The notes under the pieces were generated by a model. That model was not told the DNA's origin, made no database searches, and saw only the letters and a list, made by a program, of their open reading frames with translations. Of a DNA stretch of 64,000 bases, positions 16,546 to 28,403 are shown one piece after another. Position 1 is the first letter of the stretch; each line of letters begins with the position of its first letter. The stretch covers positions 23,745 through 87,744 of the forward strand of contig UBXV01000026.1 in assembly GCA_900469625.1 (NCBI GenBank). The letters run 5' to 3'. The position numbers were made by a program, and so were the translations under genes. Source of the stretch: Hyphomicrobiales bacterium. GTDB lineage: Bacteria; Pseudomonadota; Alphaproteobacteria; Rhizobiales; Rhizobiaceae.

Positions 16546-17559
16546 TCAGGCCTCCATCACTTCGACGAGCGCGCGTCCGACGCGCGCGGGGCCGGGGAAA
16601 TAGTCCCACTCCTGGGCATGCGGGTAAGGTGTGTCCCAGCCGGCGACGCGCACGACGGGCGCCTCGAGATGGTAGAAGCAATGCTCCTGGACGAGGGAGG
16701 CGATTTCGCCGCCGAAGCCCGAGGTCAGCGTCGCCTCATGCACGACGACGCAGCGCCCGGTTTTTTCGACCGATTGCACGATGGCGTCGAGATCGAGCGG
16801 CAGCAGGCTGCGAAGGTCGATCACCTCGGCGTCGATGCCGGTCTCTTCGGCAGCAGCCAGCGCCACATGTACCATGGTACCATAGGCAACGACCGTGACG
16901 GCCGAGCCCTTGCGGCGCACTTCCGCCTTGCCGATCGGGATGGTGTAGTGGCCCTCCGGCACTTCGCCGAGATCGTGTTTCGACCAGGGGATGACGGGCC
17001 GGTCGTGATGGCCGTCGAAGGGGCCGTTGTAGAGCCGCTTGGGCTCCAGGAACATCACCGGATCCGGGTCTTCGATCGAGGCGATCAGCAGGCCCTTGGC
17101 GTCATAGGGATTGGACGGCACGACGACCTTGAGGCCGCAGACATGGGTGAACAGCGCTTCCGGGCTCTGGCTGTGGGTCTGGCCACCGAAGATGCCGCCG
17201 CCGGTCGGCATGCGCAGCACGATCGGGCAGGTGAAGTCGCCGTTGGAGCGATAGCGGATGCGGGCGGCTTCCTGGGTGATCTGGTCGTAGGCCGGGTACA
17301 TGTAGTCGGCAAACTGGATCTCGACGCAAGGCTTCAGCCCGTAGGCGGCCATGCCGATCGCCGTGCCGACGATGCCGCTTTCGCTGATCGGCGCGTCGAA
17401 ACAGCGGGTCTTGCCGTACTTCGCCTGGAGCCCTTGCGTGCAGCGGAAAACGCCACCGAAATAGCCGACATCCTCGCCGAAGACGACGACATCGTCGTCG
17501 CGCCCCATGGAGACGTCCATGGCGCTGCGCACGGCCTCGATCATTGTCATTCTGGCCAT
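16546..17559 (-). CDS. bkdA2: 2-oxoisovalerate dehydrogenase E1 beta subunit
   Basis: This 337-residue subunit pairs with the alpha subunit to decarboxylate branched-chain 2-oxo acids from Leu, Ile and Val. Family features include FGEDVGYFGGVFRCT, FDAPISESGIVGTAIGMA (with the catalytic Glu), EIQFADYMYPAYDQ, MPTGGGIFGGQTHSQSPE and VVHEATLTSGFG. The ATG at 17559 lies one base from the stop of the alpha subunit gene; the 18 residues before it in the same frame are not family-like. Confidence 0.93.
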   Translation of the reverse strand: MARMTMIEAVRSAMDVSMGRDDDVVVFGEDVGYFGGVFRCTQGLQAKYGKTRCFDAPISESGIVGTAIGMAAYGLKPCVEIQFADYMYPAYDQITQEAARIRYRSNGDFTCPIVLRMPTGGGIFGGQTHSQSPEALFTHVCGLKVVVPSNPYDAKGLLIASIEDPDPVMFLEPKRLYNGPFDGHHDRPVIPWSKHDLGEVPEGHYTIPIGKAEVRRKGSAVTVVAYGTMVHVALAAAEETGIDAEVIDLRSLLPLDLDAIVQSVEKTGRCVVVHEATLTSGFGGEIASLVQEHCFYHLEAPVVRVAGWDTPYPHAQEWDYFPGPARVGRALVEVMEA

Positions 17560-17560
17560 A

Positions 17561-20493
<2,933 letters not shown>

Positions 20494-20638
20494 CGGTGCA
20501 TGTCGTCTCCTTGAGATCAAGGCCCGGATTCTTGCTTTCTGATCAGCCCGACGCCCGCCGGCAACGGGCAAGGGGAAATCGGTTCGGCCCGCAGCCGTCA
20601 GTCTTTCGATTTGGCGCGCAAGCTTCTATGGTTCGCGC

Positions 20639-21031
20639 ATGAACGACCGTCCCGACGACCTCCGTCCCATCCTGCGTATCGATTTTCCGCCCCAGGACCG
20701 GCTGGGGCGCGGCAAGATCATGCTTCTGGAGCACATCCGCGAGACGGGATCGATCTCGGCCGCTGGCCGAGCGATGGACATGTCCTACCGCCGGGCCTGG
20801 CTGCTGGTCGATGCCTTGAACCGTATGTTCAAGGAGCCGTCGGTCGAAAGCCAGCGCGGCGGCAAACAGGGCGGCGGCGCGGCGCTGACGCCGTTCGGCG
20901 AGACGCTGATCCGCCGCTATCGCGAGATGGAGGCGAAGGCGAGGGCGGCGATTGCCGAGGATCTCGCCTGGCTGGACGACGCGCGCGCTCCCGACCAGGC
21001 GCCGATCAGCGATCGATCGCCACGGACTTGA
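20639..21031 (+). CDS. modE: ModE-type molybdate-responsive regulator, short form without Mop domains
   Basis: This 130-residue protein matches the N-terminal LysR-like winged HTH of ModE ([36 protein letters not shown], then [17 protein letters not shown]). The usual full-length ModE (about 260 residues) carries two C-terminal Mop domains that bind molybdate. They are missing here, so either it senses oxyanion differently or it binds DNA constitutively. It is convergent with modC and overlaps its 3' end by 26 bases. Two Mo-box-like palindromes in front of modA are its likely targets. Confidence 0.88.
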   Translation: MNDRPDDLRPILRIDFPPQDRLGRGKIMLLEHIRETGSISAAGRAMDMSYRRAWLLVDALNRMFKEPSVESQRGGKQGGGAALTPFGETLIRRYREMEAKARAAIAEDLAWLDDARAPDQAPISDRSPRT

Positions 21032-22079
21032 TGATGACGTGCACGGGCTTGCCGGGTGCGAGCTGAAGCGCATCGCGCGAAAAGGTGGTGATGCGCGAGG
21101 CGATCGTCGCGCCGCCGCAATCGACCCGGATGTCGAGGCTGCCGTTTTCGCCATCCGTCAGATCGATGATCCGTCCTGCCAGCACGTTGAGGGCGCTGAT
21201 GCCTTCAGGGCGAACCGTCGCCAGCATGACGTCGCGCGCGGCAATATGCAGCCGCAAGCCATGGCCGTCTGCGACGTCGATCTTCGGCACCCGCAGGAGA
21301 CAGTCGCCGACGCGCACCGTCGTCAGGTCATGGGTGCTGTCGTGCATCTCGACCACGCCTTCGAGCAGCACGCCCGCTTCGCGCCGACCGGTGGCAACTG
21401 TCGCTGCCGGCGCGCTCAGCACGTCGGCGGCAGCGCCCGATGCCTTCACCCGGCCATCCTCCAGCACCACGACGCGCTGGGCGAGACGCGCGACTTCGCT
21501 GACGGAATGGCTGACATAGACGATCGGAATGCCGGCATCGTCGCGCAGGCGTTCGAGATAGGGCAGGATCTCGGCCTTGCGTGCCTCGTCGAGGGCGGCA
21601 AGCGGTTCGTCCATCAACAGCAGTCGCGGGGCGGCCAGCAGAGCGCGGCCGATGGCGACGCGCTGCCGTTCGCCGCCCGATAGCGCCGACGGATTGCGCT
21701 CCAGCAAATGGCCGATACCGAGCATCTCGACGACGCGTCCCGTGTCGGCTGCCTTGCCCGATTTGCCGGCGAACCAGCGGCCATAGGCAAGGTTGCTGGC
21801 AACGCTTAAGTGCGGAAACAGGCGGGCTTCCTGGAAGACGTAACCGAAGCGGCGGCGATGCACGGATGTGAAGATCCGCCGCTCGCTGTCGGCGATGATG
21901 TCGCCGTCGAGGACCACGCGGCCGCTCTCGGGCTTCAGGAGGCCGGCGATGATGTTGATCAGCGAGGTCTTGCCCGAGCCCGAGCGGCCGAACAGCGCGG
22001 TGACGCCGCCATTCGACGTGAAGGCGGCGTCGACGGTAAAATCGCCGAGCCGATGGCGTGCTTCGACGACAAGGCTCAT
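21006..22079 (-). CDS. modC: Molybdate ABC transporter ATP-binding protein
   Basis: This 357-residue ATPase energises molybdate import. Walker A is GRSGSGKTS (31-39), the signature is [16 protein letters not shown] and Walker B is [12 protein letters not shown]. The C-terminal about 65 residues form a Mop/TOBE molybdate-binding domain ([35 protein letters not shown]). The start overlaps the modB stop (ATGA). The last 26 bases overlap the end of modE on the opposite strand. Confidence 0.94.
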   Translation of the reverse strand: MSLVVEARHRLGDFTVDAAFTSNGGVTALFGRSGSGKTSLINIIAGLLKPESGRVVLDGDIIADSERRIFTSVHRRRFGYVFQEARLFPHLSVASNLAYGRWFAGKSGKAADTGRVVEMLGIGHLLERNPSALSGGERQRVAIGRALLAAPRLLLMDEPLAALDEARKAEILPYLERLRDDAGIPIVYVSHSVSEVARLAQRVVVLEDGRVKASGAAADVLSAPAATVATGRREAGVLLEGVVEMHDSTHDLTTVRVGDCLLRVPKIDVADGHGLRLHIAARDVMLATVRPEGISALNVLAGRIIDLTDGENGSLDIRVDCGGATIASRITTFSRDALQLAPGKPVHVIIKSVAIDR

Positions 22080-22777
22080 GCGGCAATCGTCCGCTTGGCG
22101 GCAGCGTTTGCCAGCAGTTCCGAGAGCATCAATGCCGCCATGGAGATGATGACCGAGATGATAGTCAGGCGCATGGCGCCGGCGTCGCCGCCCGGCACCT
22201 GGGTAAAGGTGTAGATCGCGGCCGACAGTGTTTGCGTTTCACCGGGAATGTTGGAGACGAAGGTGATCGTCGCGCCGAATTCGCCCATCGCCTTGGCAAA
22301 GGCGAGAACCATGCCGGCGATGATGCCCGGCAGGATCAGCGGCAGGGTGACGGTGAAGAACACCCAGAGGGGGCCGGCGCCGAGCGTTGTGGCCGCGTCC
22401 TCAAGCTTGCGATCGACCGCCTCGATCGACAGCCGGATGCTGCGCACCATCAGAGGAAAGGCCATGACTGCGCAGGCAAGGGCGGCACCGGTCCAGCGGA
22501 AGGAAAACACCAGGCCGAAATTCTCCGCCAGAAAGGCGCCGATCGGTCCGCGCCGACCAAACAGCAGCAGTAGCAGGAAGCCGGTCACGACCGGCGGCAG
22601 GATCAGTGGCATGTGCACGAGGCCGTTCAGCGCCGTCTTGCCCCAGAAGCGGCCACGCGCGAGCAGCATGGCGACGCCAAGCGCAAAGGGCAGGCTCGCG
22701 ACCATCGCGACGGTTGCCACGCGCAGGCTCAAAAGGATCGCCGTCCACTCCGCGTCGCTCAACTCCAGCCAATCCAA
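22076..22777 (-). CDS. modB: Molybdate ABC transporter permease
   Basis: This 233-residue inner-membrane permease has about five to six hydrophobic segments and the cytoplasmic EAA-type loop with the conserved core [20 protein letters not shown], which docks onto ModC. It overlaps modC by 4 bases and follows modA after a 100-bp gap that contains a strong hairpin. Confidence 0.94.
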   Translation of the reverse strand: MDWLELSDAEWTAILLSLRVATVAMVASLPFALGVAMLLARGRFWGKTALNGLVHMPLILPPVVTGFLLLLLFGRRGPIGAFLAENFGLVFSFRWTGAALACAVMAFPLMVRSIRLSIEAVDRKLEDAATTLGAGPLWVFFTVTLPLILPGIIAGMVLAFAKAMGEFGATITFVSNIPGETQTLSAAIYTFTQVPGGDAGAMRLTIISVIISMAALMLSELLANAAAKRTIAA

Positions 22778-22803
22778 TGTCGTGCCACCCCCGGTCGAAA
22801 TAT

Positions 22804-22832
22804 CGAGCGCCGCGCGATGTGCGCGGCGCTCG
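22804..22832 (-). repeat. Perfect 12-bp stem-loop between modA and modB
   Basis: CGAGCGCCGCGC and GCGCGGCGCTCG flank a 5-base loop. On the transcribed minus strand no T-run follows (ATATTTCG), so it looks like an mRNA-stabilising or attenuating hairpin rather than a full terminator. This would favour ModA over ModBC. Confidence 0.6.
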
Positions 22833-22877
22833 GGAACGATAGATGCTTCGCCTGCTTCTGCACAGGCGAGGCAGCGG

Positions 22878-23672
22878 TTATTTCAGGATGGTGAAGCCCT
22901 GCTTTTCGAAGAGCGGCGCTGCCTTGTCCGACTTGATGAAGTCGACATAGGCGGCCGCGTCGGCGCTCTTGCTCTCCGCGGTGATCGCGATCGGATAGAT
23001 GATCGGCGGGTGGCTGTCTTCCGGGAAGGTGCCCACGACCTTGACGCCCGGATCGGCCGCAGCGTCGGTCTGGTAGACGATGCCGTAGGGCGCTTCGCCG
23101 CGCGAAACGAGCAGCAATGCGGCGCGCACGCTTTCTGCGCCGGCAACCTTCTGTTCGACGCTCGACCAGACGCCGAGCTTTTCAAGGGCGGCCTTGCCGT
23201 ATTTGCCGGCCGGCACGGAATCGACAGCGCCCATTGCCAGGCGGCCATCGCCGATCAGCGTTGCCAGGTCAAAGCCCTGCTTGATCTCGACCGGCTGCGC
23301 GTCGGTCTTGCCCGAGACCAGAACGATGCGGTTGCCGAGCAGGTTGGCGCGGGTGTCGTCCTTGATCAGCTTCTTCTCCGCCAGATAATCCATCCAGGCG
23401 AGGTCGGCAGAAATGAAGACATCGGCCGGTGCGCCCTGTTCCACCTGCTTGGCAAGAGCGGAGCTTGCCGCATAGGACACGGTCGTTTCCTTGCCGCTTT
23501 CCTTCTGCCACTCGGCGTTGATGGCATCGAGCGCGTTTTTCAGGCTCGCGGCGGCAAAGACGGTGACCTTGTCTTCGGCCATCGCGGCGCCGGGCGCGTA
23601 TGTCGCGCCGGCAAAGGCGACGCCAAGGGCCAGCACCAGTCCCTTTAGCCATTGTCTGCGTTGCATCATCAT
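22878..23672 (-). CDS. modA: Periplasmic molybdate-binding protein
   Basis: This 264-residue substrate-binding protein has a signal peptide (RRQWLKGLVLALGVAFAGA..., cleavage near AAMA-ED). The mature protein shows the ModA pattern VTVFAAASLKNALDAI (oxyanion-binding Ser), YAASSALAKQVEQGAPADVF, DSVPAGKYGKAAL and YGIVYQTDA. The start is the first of three ATG codons, with GGAGG 5 bases upstream. It is the first gene of modABC, under two Mo-box-like sites. Confidence 0.93.
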   Translation of the reverse strand: MMMQRRQWLKGLVLALGVAFAGATYAPGAAMAEDKVTVFAAASLKNALDAINAEWQKESGKETTVSYAASSALAKQVEQGAPADVFISADLAWMDYLAEKKLIKDDTRANLLGNRIVLVSGKTDAQPVEIKQGFDLATLIGDGRLAMGAVDSVPAGKYGKAALEKLGVWSSVEQKVAGAESVRAALLLVSRGEAPYGIVYQTDAAADPGVKVVGTFPEDSHPPIIYPIAITAESKSADAAAYVDFIKSDKAAPLFEKQGFTILK

Positions 23673-23690
23673 TCTTGCCTCCATCAAGTT

Positions 23691-23714
23691 CGTGATATTT
23701 TTCAGGATATAACG
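23691..23714 (-). promoter_or_regulatory. Mo-box 1 (ModE operator) upstream of modA
   Basis: CGTGATAT-N8-ATATAACG closely fits the ModE consensus of CGnTATAT-type arms. It ends 18 bases before the modA start, so ModE binding here would block the promoter or leader. Confidence 0.7.
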
Positions 23715-23732
23715 ATATCTCCTCCTGATTAG

Positions 23733-23756
23733 CGTTGTATCTGTTGAAATACAATG
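23733..23756 (-). promoter_or_regulatory. Mo-box 2 upstream of modA
   Basis: CGTTGTAT-N8-ATACAATG has the same arm-spacer-arm layout as Mo-box 1. Its centre is exactly 42 bp (four helical turns) from the first site, on the same face of the helix. It also lies 124 bases before ung, in the opposite direction. Confidence 0.6.
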
Positions 23757-23879
23757 CTGTTGGACGGCGCTAGTAAAAGCCGTGAAACAAGCGGCCCGTC
23801 GCGCAATTGGTGCTTGCGGCGACGGGCGATCGGCCTAAGTTCCGGGGCGTCCAAGCGCATGAAACGAACCGGAGGCGGC

Positions 23880-24578
23880 ATGGAAACGGCAGTCAAGCTC
23901 GAAGAGAGCTGGAAGGCGGCACTGGAGCCGGAATTTTCGAGCCCCTATATGGGCGATCTCAAGCAGTTTCTTGTCAGTGCGCGAAACGAAGGACGGCAGA
24001 TCTTTCCGCGAGGATCGGAGTATTTCCGTGCCCTCGATCTGACGCCGCTCGACAAGGTGCGCGTCGTCATCCTCGGTCAGGATCCATACCACGGCGACGG
24101 CCAGGCGCACGGGCTCTGCTTCAGCGTGCTGCCCGGCGTTCGCACGCCGCCATCGCTCGTCAACATCTACAAGGAACTGAAGAGCGACCTCGGCATTGCG
24201 CCGGCCCGCCACGGCTTTCTCGAAAGCTGGGCCAAGCAAGGCGTGTTGCTCCTCAACAGCGTGCTGACGGTCGAGCGCGGGCAGGCGGCCTCCCATCAGG
24301 GGCGCGGCTGGGAGCGCTTCACCGACGCGATCATTCGCGCCGTCAACGAGGCGGATCACCCGGTGGTGTTCCTGCTCTGGGGTTCCTACGCGCAGAAGAA
24401 GGCCGCCTTTGTCGATCGCTCGCGCCATCTGGTGCTGCGGGCGCCGCACCCCTCGCCGCTCTCGGCCCATTCCGGCTTTCTCGGTTGCCGGCATTTCTCC
24501 CAGGCCAATGAATTCCTGGTCTCCAAGGGTTTCGAGCCGATCGACTGGACGCTGCCCGAAAATCCCGAAGCGTCCTAG
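23880..24578 (+). CDS. ung: Uracil-DNA glycosylase
   Basis: This 232-residue family 1 enzyme removes uracil from DNA at the start of base excision repair. The catalytic water-activating loop is [14 protein letters not shown] and the DNA-intercalating loop [11 protein letters not shown]; the uracil-recognition segment is [13 protein letters not shown] 23880 with GGAGG four bases upstream is chosen over a 42-residue upstream extension that is not family-like and would run into the Mo-box region. A GGCGCCATGGCGCC palindrome (24589-24602) follows the stop. Confidence 0.95.
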   Translation: METAVKLEESWKAALEPEFSSPYMGDLKQFLVSARNEGRQIFPRGSEYFRALDLTPLDKVRVVILGQDPYHGDGQAHGLCFSVLPGVRTPPSLVNIYKELKSDLGIAPARHGFLESWAKQGVLLLNSVLTVERGQAASHQGRGWERFTDAIIRAVNEADHPVVFLLWGSYAQKKAAFVDRSRHLVLRAPHPSPLSAHSGFLGCRHFSQANEFLVSKGFEPIDWTLPENPEAS

Positions 24579-24736
24579 TTGCCCGCGCGGCGCCATGGCG
24601 CCCGCAGCCGGGATGCTGTCGCGGGTGGATCTTGCCTCTCGACCGCCGATCCGCCAAAGACAAGGGCAGGTAGGCCGGCGCGCCGGTTCGAGCGCGCAAC
24701 GGCGCTGCAACACTTTGGTCAACGGCAGGGGCGCCC

Positions 24737-25507
24737 GTGCGAAAACTTCTGATCATCGGCATCGGCTCCGGTAATCCCGAGCACATGACCATCCAGGCGA
24801 TCAACGCGCTCAACCGCGCCGACGTGCTGTTCATCCCGACCAAGGGCGAGACAAAGACCGAGCTTGCCGAGGTGCGCCGCGAAATCTGCGCGCGCTACGT
24901 CACGCGCGAAGGCAGCCGCACGGTCGAATTCGCCGTGCCGGTCCGCCGCACCGAAGGTGTCAGCTACGACGGCAGCGTCGACGACTGGCACGCCCGCATC
25001 GCTGAAATCTACGAGCGCCTGATCGGCAGCGAACTCGGCGAAGACGGCACCGGCGCGTTTCTCGTCTGGGGCGATCCGATGCTCTACGACAGCACCATCC
25101 GCATCGTCGAGCGGGTGAAGGCGCGCGGCAAAGTCGTCTTCGACTATGACGTTCTTCCGGGGATCACCAGCCTGCAGGCGCTCTGCGCCAGTCACCGCAT
25201 TCCCTTGAACCTCGTCGGCAAGCCGGTCGAGATCACCACGGGGCGCCGGCTTGCGGAAAGCTTTCCCGCACGCAGCCAGACCTCGGTCGTGATGCTCGAC
25301 GGCGAGCAGGCCTTCCGGCGGATCGAGGATCCCGATGCCGAGATCTATTGGGGCGCCTATCTCGGGACGCCGGACGAGATCGTCATTTCCGGTCGGCTTG
25401 CCGACGTGAAAGACGAGATCCTGGCGACACGGGTCGAGGCGCGGGCGCGTATGGGGTGGATCATGGATATCTACCTCCTGCGCAAGGGCGCCGACTTCGA
25501 CGAATAG
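24737..25507 (+). CDS. cobF: Precorrin-6A synthase (deacetylating)
   Basis: This 256-residue SAM-dependent methyltransferase methylates C1 with loss of the C20-derived acetyl group in aerobic cobalamin synthesis. The tetrapyrrole methylase fold shows IGIGSGNPEHMTIQAINAL at the N-terminus, LVWGDPMLYDSTIRI and YDVLPGITSLQALCA around the SAM site. It starts at GTG 24737. CobF exists only in the oxygen-dependent pathway. It is the first gene of the block; no cobalamin riboswitch is recognisable in the 158 bases upstream. Confidence 0.93.
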   Translation: MRKLLIIGIGSGNPEHMTIQAINALNRADVLFIPTKGETKTELAEVRREICARYVTREGSRTVEFAVPVRRTEGVSYDGSVDDWHARIAEIYERLIGSELGEDGTGAFLVWGDPMLYDSTIRIVERVKARGKVVFDYDVLPGITSLQALCASHRIPLNLVGKPVEITTGRRLAESFPARSQTSVVMLDGEQAFRRIEDPDAEIYWGAYLGTPDEIVISGRLADVKDEILATRVEARARMGWIMDIYLLRKGADFDE

Positions 25508-25642
25508 GCCGTGAGCCCTTGCTGTCGTCCCGGCTTTTCCTGTCGCCTTTGATCTCTCTCAACGTCGGTCACTGTGTTATAGCGTCAGGTGAAGACGAAG
25601 CCCTCCTGCGAGGGTGATGCCAGGAGCAACCGAAACCTTCAG

Positions 25643-27016
25643 ATGACCCTTTGCGCCGTGCCGAAACCGCCGACGACTGACGCTGCCGCCTCGATGCGTC
25701 GTGGTGCCTGCCCGTCGCTTGCAGCCCCGATGTTGACCGGCGATGGCTTGCTGGTGCGCCTGCGGCCGCTCGATAGCAGTCTGACGCTTGCGCAATTCTG
25801 CGCCATCGCTGAAGCGGCGAACCGTTTCGGCAACGGCATCCTGGAAATTACCGCGCGCGGCAACCTGCAGGTTCGCGGGCTGTCAGCGTCGACGGTTCCC
25901 GGCCTTGCCGAGGCGATCGGCGCAGCGGAGATCGCGGTGCCGGATGGCGTGGCAATCGAGACGCCGCCGCTTGCCGGCTTCGCCCCGGAAGAGATCGCCG
26001 ATCCCAGGCCCCTTGCCGCTGCCTTGCGGGAGGAGATCGCGGCGCGGCGGGCGGTTCTCACGCTGGCGCCGAAGCTCACCATCATCGTCGACGGCTGCGG
26101 CCGTTTCCACCTCGGCGACACTGTCGCCGATCTTCGCCTGCAGGCTTTCCGGTGTGGTGAAGATATCCGATGGACCCTCTGCCTTGCCGGTACGGCGGCG
26201 ACGGCGAAGCCCGTCTCGTCGCTTCGAACCGAGGCCGTCGTGCCGGTCGTTATCCGGATTCTCGAGGCCCTGAGCGCCATCGGGCCGGCGGCGCGCGGCC
26301 GGGATCTCGACATCGAAGCGATGCGCGCGCTCTGTTTGCCCGACGGCGAGGATATCGGGGTTGCTCCGGCTCCGGCGCCGATGGTTTCGGCGGTCGGCGT
26401 GCATCATCTTGGCTCTGGCAGCACCGTTCTCGGCCTCGGGCTTGCCTATGCCCAGATCGACGCCGCCAGCCTCGCCGCCTTTTTGCGACAAGCGGGCGAG
26501 CTTGGGGCCCGCGAAATCCGGCTTTCGCCCGGGCACGGCTTTTTCCTGCTGGGACTTGAGGGGGAGGCGGCCGCGATCGTCCAGCGCCTGGCGCTTTCGC
26601 ATGGCTTGCGGATCGCAGCCGACGACCCGCGAAACCACATTGCCACCTGCGCCGGCAGCACCGGTTGCGCATCCGCCTGGATGGACACAAAGGCGATGGC
26701 GCGGCTATGGGTGGAAACGGTGCCGGATCTCCTCGACGGTTCGCTGACGCTGCATCTGTCCGGATGTCTCAAGGGCTGCGCCCGACCGAAGGCGTCGGCG
26801 CTGACGCTTGTGGGTGCGCCATCAGGATATGCGCTTGTCGTAAATGGGGCGGCGAAGGACGGCGCGAATGCCTACACCGATGAAAATGGAATGAAATCCG
26901 CGCTGGAACGGCTGGCCGGCCTGCTGCGGCAAAACAAAGACGCTGGCGAATCGGCGCGGTCCTGTCTTACACGGCTGGGTGCCGCGCGCGTCTCGGCTGC
27001 GTTCGAACAGGGATAG
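25643..27016 (+). CDS. cobG: Precorrin-3B synthase (siroheme/4Fe-4S monooxygenase)
   Basis: This protein of about 457 residues uses O2 to hydroxylate precorrin-3A before ring contraction. It has two ferredoxin-like nitrite/sulfite reductase repeats (FGNGILEITARGNLQVRG early; GAREIRLSPGHGFFLL later) and the Fe-S/siroheme cysteines in TCAGSTGC and, about 40 residues on, GCLKGC. The start is uncertain: ATG 25643 gives the usual length, but the frame is open to a GTG at 25589. It lies 135 bases after cobF and 2 bases before cobH. Confidence 0.92.
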   Translation: MTLCAVPKPPTTDAAASMRRGACPSLAAPMLTGDGLLVRLRPLDSSLTLAQFCAIAEAANRFGNGILEITARGNLQVRGLSASTVPGLAEAIGAAEIAVPDGVAIETPPLAGFAPEEIADPRPLAAALREEIAARRAVLTLAPKLTIIVDGCGRFHLGDTVADLRLQAFRCGEDIRWTLCLAGTAATAKPVSSLRTEAVVPVVIRILEALSAIGPAARGRDLDIEAMRALCLPDGEDIGVAPAPAPMVSAVGVHHLGSGSTVLGLGLAYAQIDAASLAAFLRQAGELGAREIRLSPGHGFFLLGLEGEAAAIVQRLALSHGLRIAADDPRNHIATCAGSTGCASAWMDTKAMARLWVETVPDLLDGSLTLHLSGCLKGCARPKASALTLVGAPSGYALVVNGAAKDGANAYTDENGMKSALERLAGLLRQNKDAGESARSCLTRLGAARVSAAFEQG

Positions 27017-27018
27017 AA

Positions 27019-27651
27019 ATGCCTGAGTATGATTATATCCGGGATGGCAACGCCATCTATGAGCGTTCCTTCGCCATCATCAGGGCAGAAGCCGACCTTT
27101 CCGCCTTTTCCGAGGAAGAGGCCGACCTCGCGGTGCGCATGGTGCATGCCTGCGGCCTGGTCGAGGCGTCGAAGCAGTTCGTGTTCTCTCCCGACTTCGT
27201 CGCTGCCGCCCGCGGTGCGCTCAAGAACGGCGCACCGATTCTTTGCGATGCGGAGATGGTGGCGCGCGGTGTCACGCGTGCGCGCCTTCCTGCCGGCAAC
27301 GAGGTGATCTGCACGCTGCGCGATCCGCGCACGCCGGAGCTAGCCGCCGAGATCGGCAATACGCGCTCGGCCGCGGCGCTGAAGCTCTGGGCCGAGCACA
27401 TGGCCGGCTCGGTCGTTGCCATCGGCAACGCGCCGACGGCGCTGTTCTATCTCCTGGAAATGCTGCGCGACGGCGCGCCGAAGCCGGCGGCGATCATCGG
27501 CATGCCGGTCGGCTTCGTCGGCGCGGCGGAATCGAAGGATGCGCTCGCCGAAAACTCCTATGGGGTGCCTTTCGCCATCGTGCGTGGTCGCCTCGGCGGT
27601 AGCGCCATGACGGCAGCAGCCCTCAATTCGCTCGCGAGGCCGGGCCTGTGA
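27019..27651 (+). CDS. cobH: Precorrin-8X methylmutase
   Basis: This 210-residue enzyme moves the C11 methyl group to C12, giving hydrogenobyrinate. The catalytic His lies in RMVHACGLVE near residue 43, and GNAPTALFYLLEML plus IGMPVGFVGAAESKDAL are conserved. Length matches the P. denitrificans enzyme as remembered. It starts 2 bases after cobG and its stop overlaps the GTG start of cobI. Confidence 0.95.
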   Translation: MPEYDYIRDGNAIYERSFAIIRAEADLSAFSEEEADLAVRMVHACGLVEASKQFVFSPDFVAAARGALKNGAPILCDAEMVARGVTRARLPAGNEVICTLRDPRTPELAAEIGNTRSAAALKLWAEHMAGSVVAIGNAPTALFYLLEMLRDGAPKPAAIIGMPVGFVGAAESKDALAENSYGVPFAIVRGRLGGSAMTAAALNSLARPGL

Positions 27652-28403
27652 GCGGGCCGGGGTTGGGCCGGTTGATCGGCGTCGGCACAGGCCCCGGCGA
27701 TCCGGAGTTGCTGACGGTCAAGGCGGTCAAGGCGCTGGGCGAGGCGGACGTGCTTGCCTATTTCGCCAAGGCGGGACGCAGCGGCAATGGCCGCGCCGTC
27801 GTCGAGGGCCTGTTGAAGCCTGGTCTTGTCGAGCTGCCGCTCTATTATCCCGTCACCACCGAGATCGACAAGGACGACGGCGCCTACAAGAGCCAGATCA
27901 CCGATTTCTACAACGCCTCCGCCGAGGCGGTGGCCGAACACCTTGGCGCCGGCCGCACTGTCGCGGTTCTGAGCGAAGGTGATCCGCTGTTCTACGGCTC
28001 CTACATGCACCTGCATGTGCGGCTTGCAGGGCGCTTCCCGGTCGACGTCATTCCGGGCATCACCGCCATGTCCGGCTGCTGGTCGCTCGCCGGCTTGCCG
28101 CTGGTGCAGGGCGACGACGTCTTGTCGGTGCTGCCAGGCACCATGGCGGAAGGCGAGCTCGCACGACGCCTCGCCGATACTGAGGCCGCCGTGATCATGA
28201 AGGTCGGGCGCAACCTGCCGAAGATCCGCCGGGCGCTTGCCGCCTCCGGCCGGCTCGACCGCGCCGTCTATGTCGAGCGCGGCACGATGAAGAACGCGGC
28301 GATGACCGCACTTGCGGAAAAGCCTGACGACGAGGCACCGTACTTTTCGCTCGTGCTTGTTCCCGGATGGGACGATAGGCCCGGATGGAAGGACAAGCCA
28401 TGA
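27648..28403 (+). CDS. cobI: Precorrin-2 C20-methyltransferase
   Basis: This 251-residue SAM-dependent methylase makes precorrin-3A. The family motifs are LIGVGTGPGDPELLTVKAVK, VLSEGDPLFYGSYMHLH and VIPGITAMSGCWSLAG. It starts with GTG in a GTGA overlap with cobH and ends in an ATGA overlap with cobJ, so translation of the three is coupled. Confidence 0.94.
   Translation: MSGPGLGRLIGVGTGPGDPELLTVKAVKALGEADVLAYFAKAGRSGNGRAVVEGLLKPGLVELPLYYPVTTEIDKDDGAYKSQITDFYNASAEAVAEHLGAGRTVAVLSEGDPLFYGSYMHLHVRLAGRFPVDVIPGITAMSGCWSLAGLPLVQGDDVLSVLPGTMAEGELARRLADTEAAVIMKVGRNLPKIRRALAASGRLDRAVYVERGTMKNAAMTALAEKPDDEAPYFSLVLVPGWDDRPGWKDKP

Noticed and set aside
25508..25642. Possible cobalamin riboswitch before cobG (GATGCCAGGAGCAACC)
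   Set aside because: Only a short partial match is present. The size and the other conserved boxes of the riboswitch are missing.
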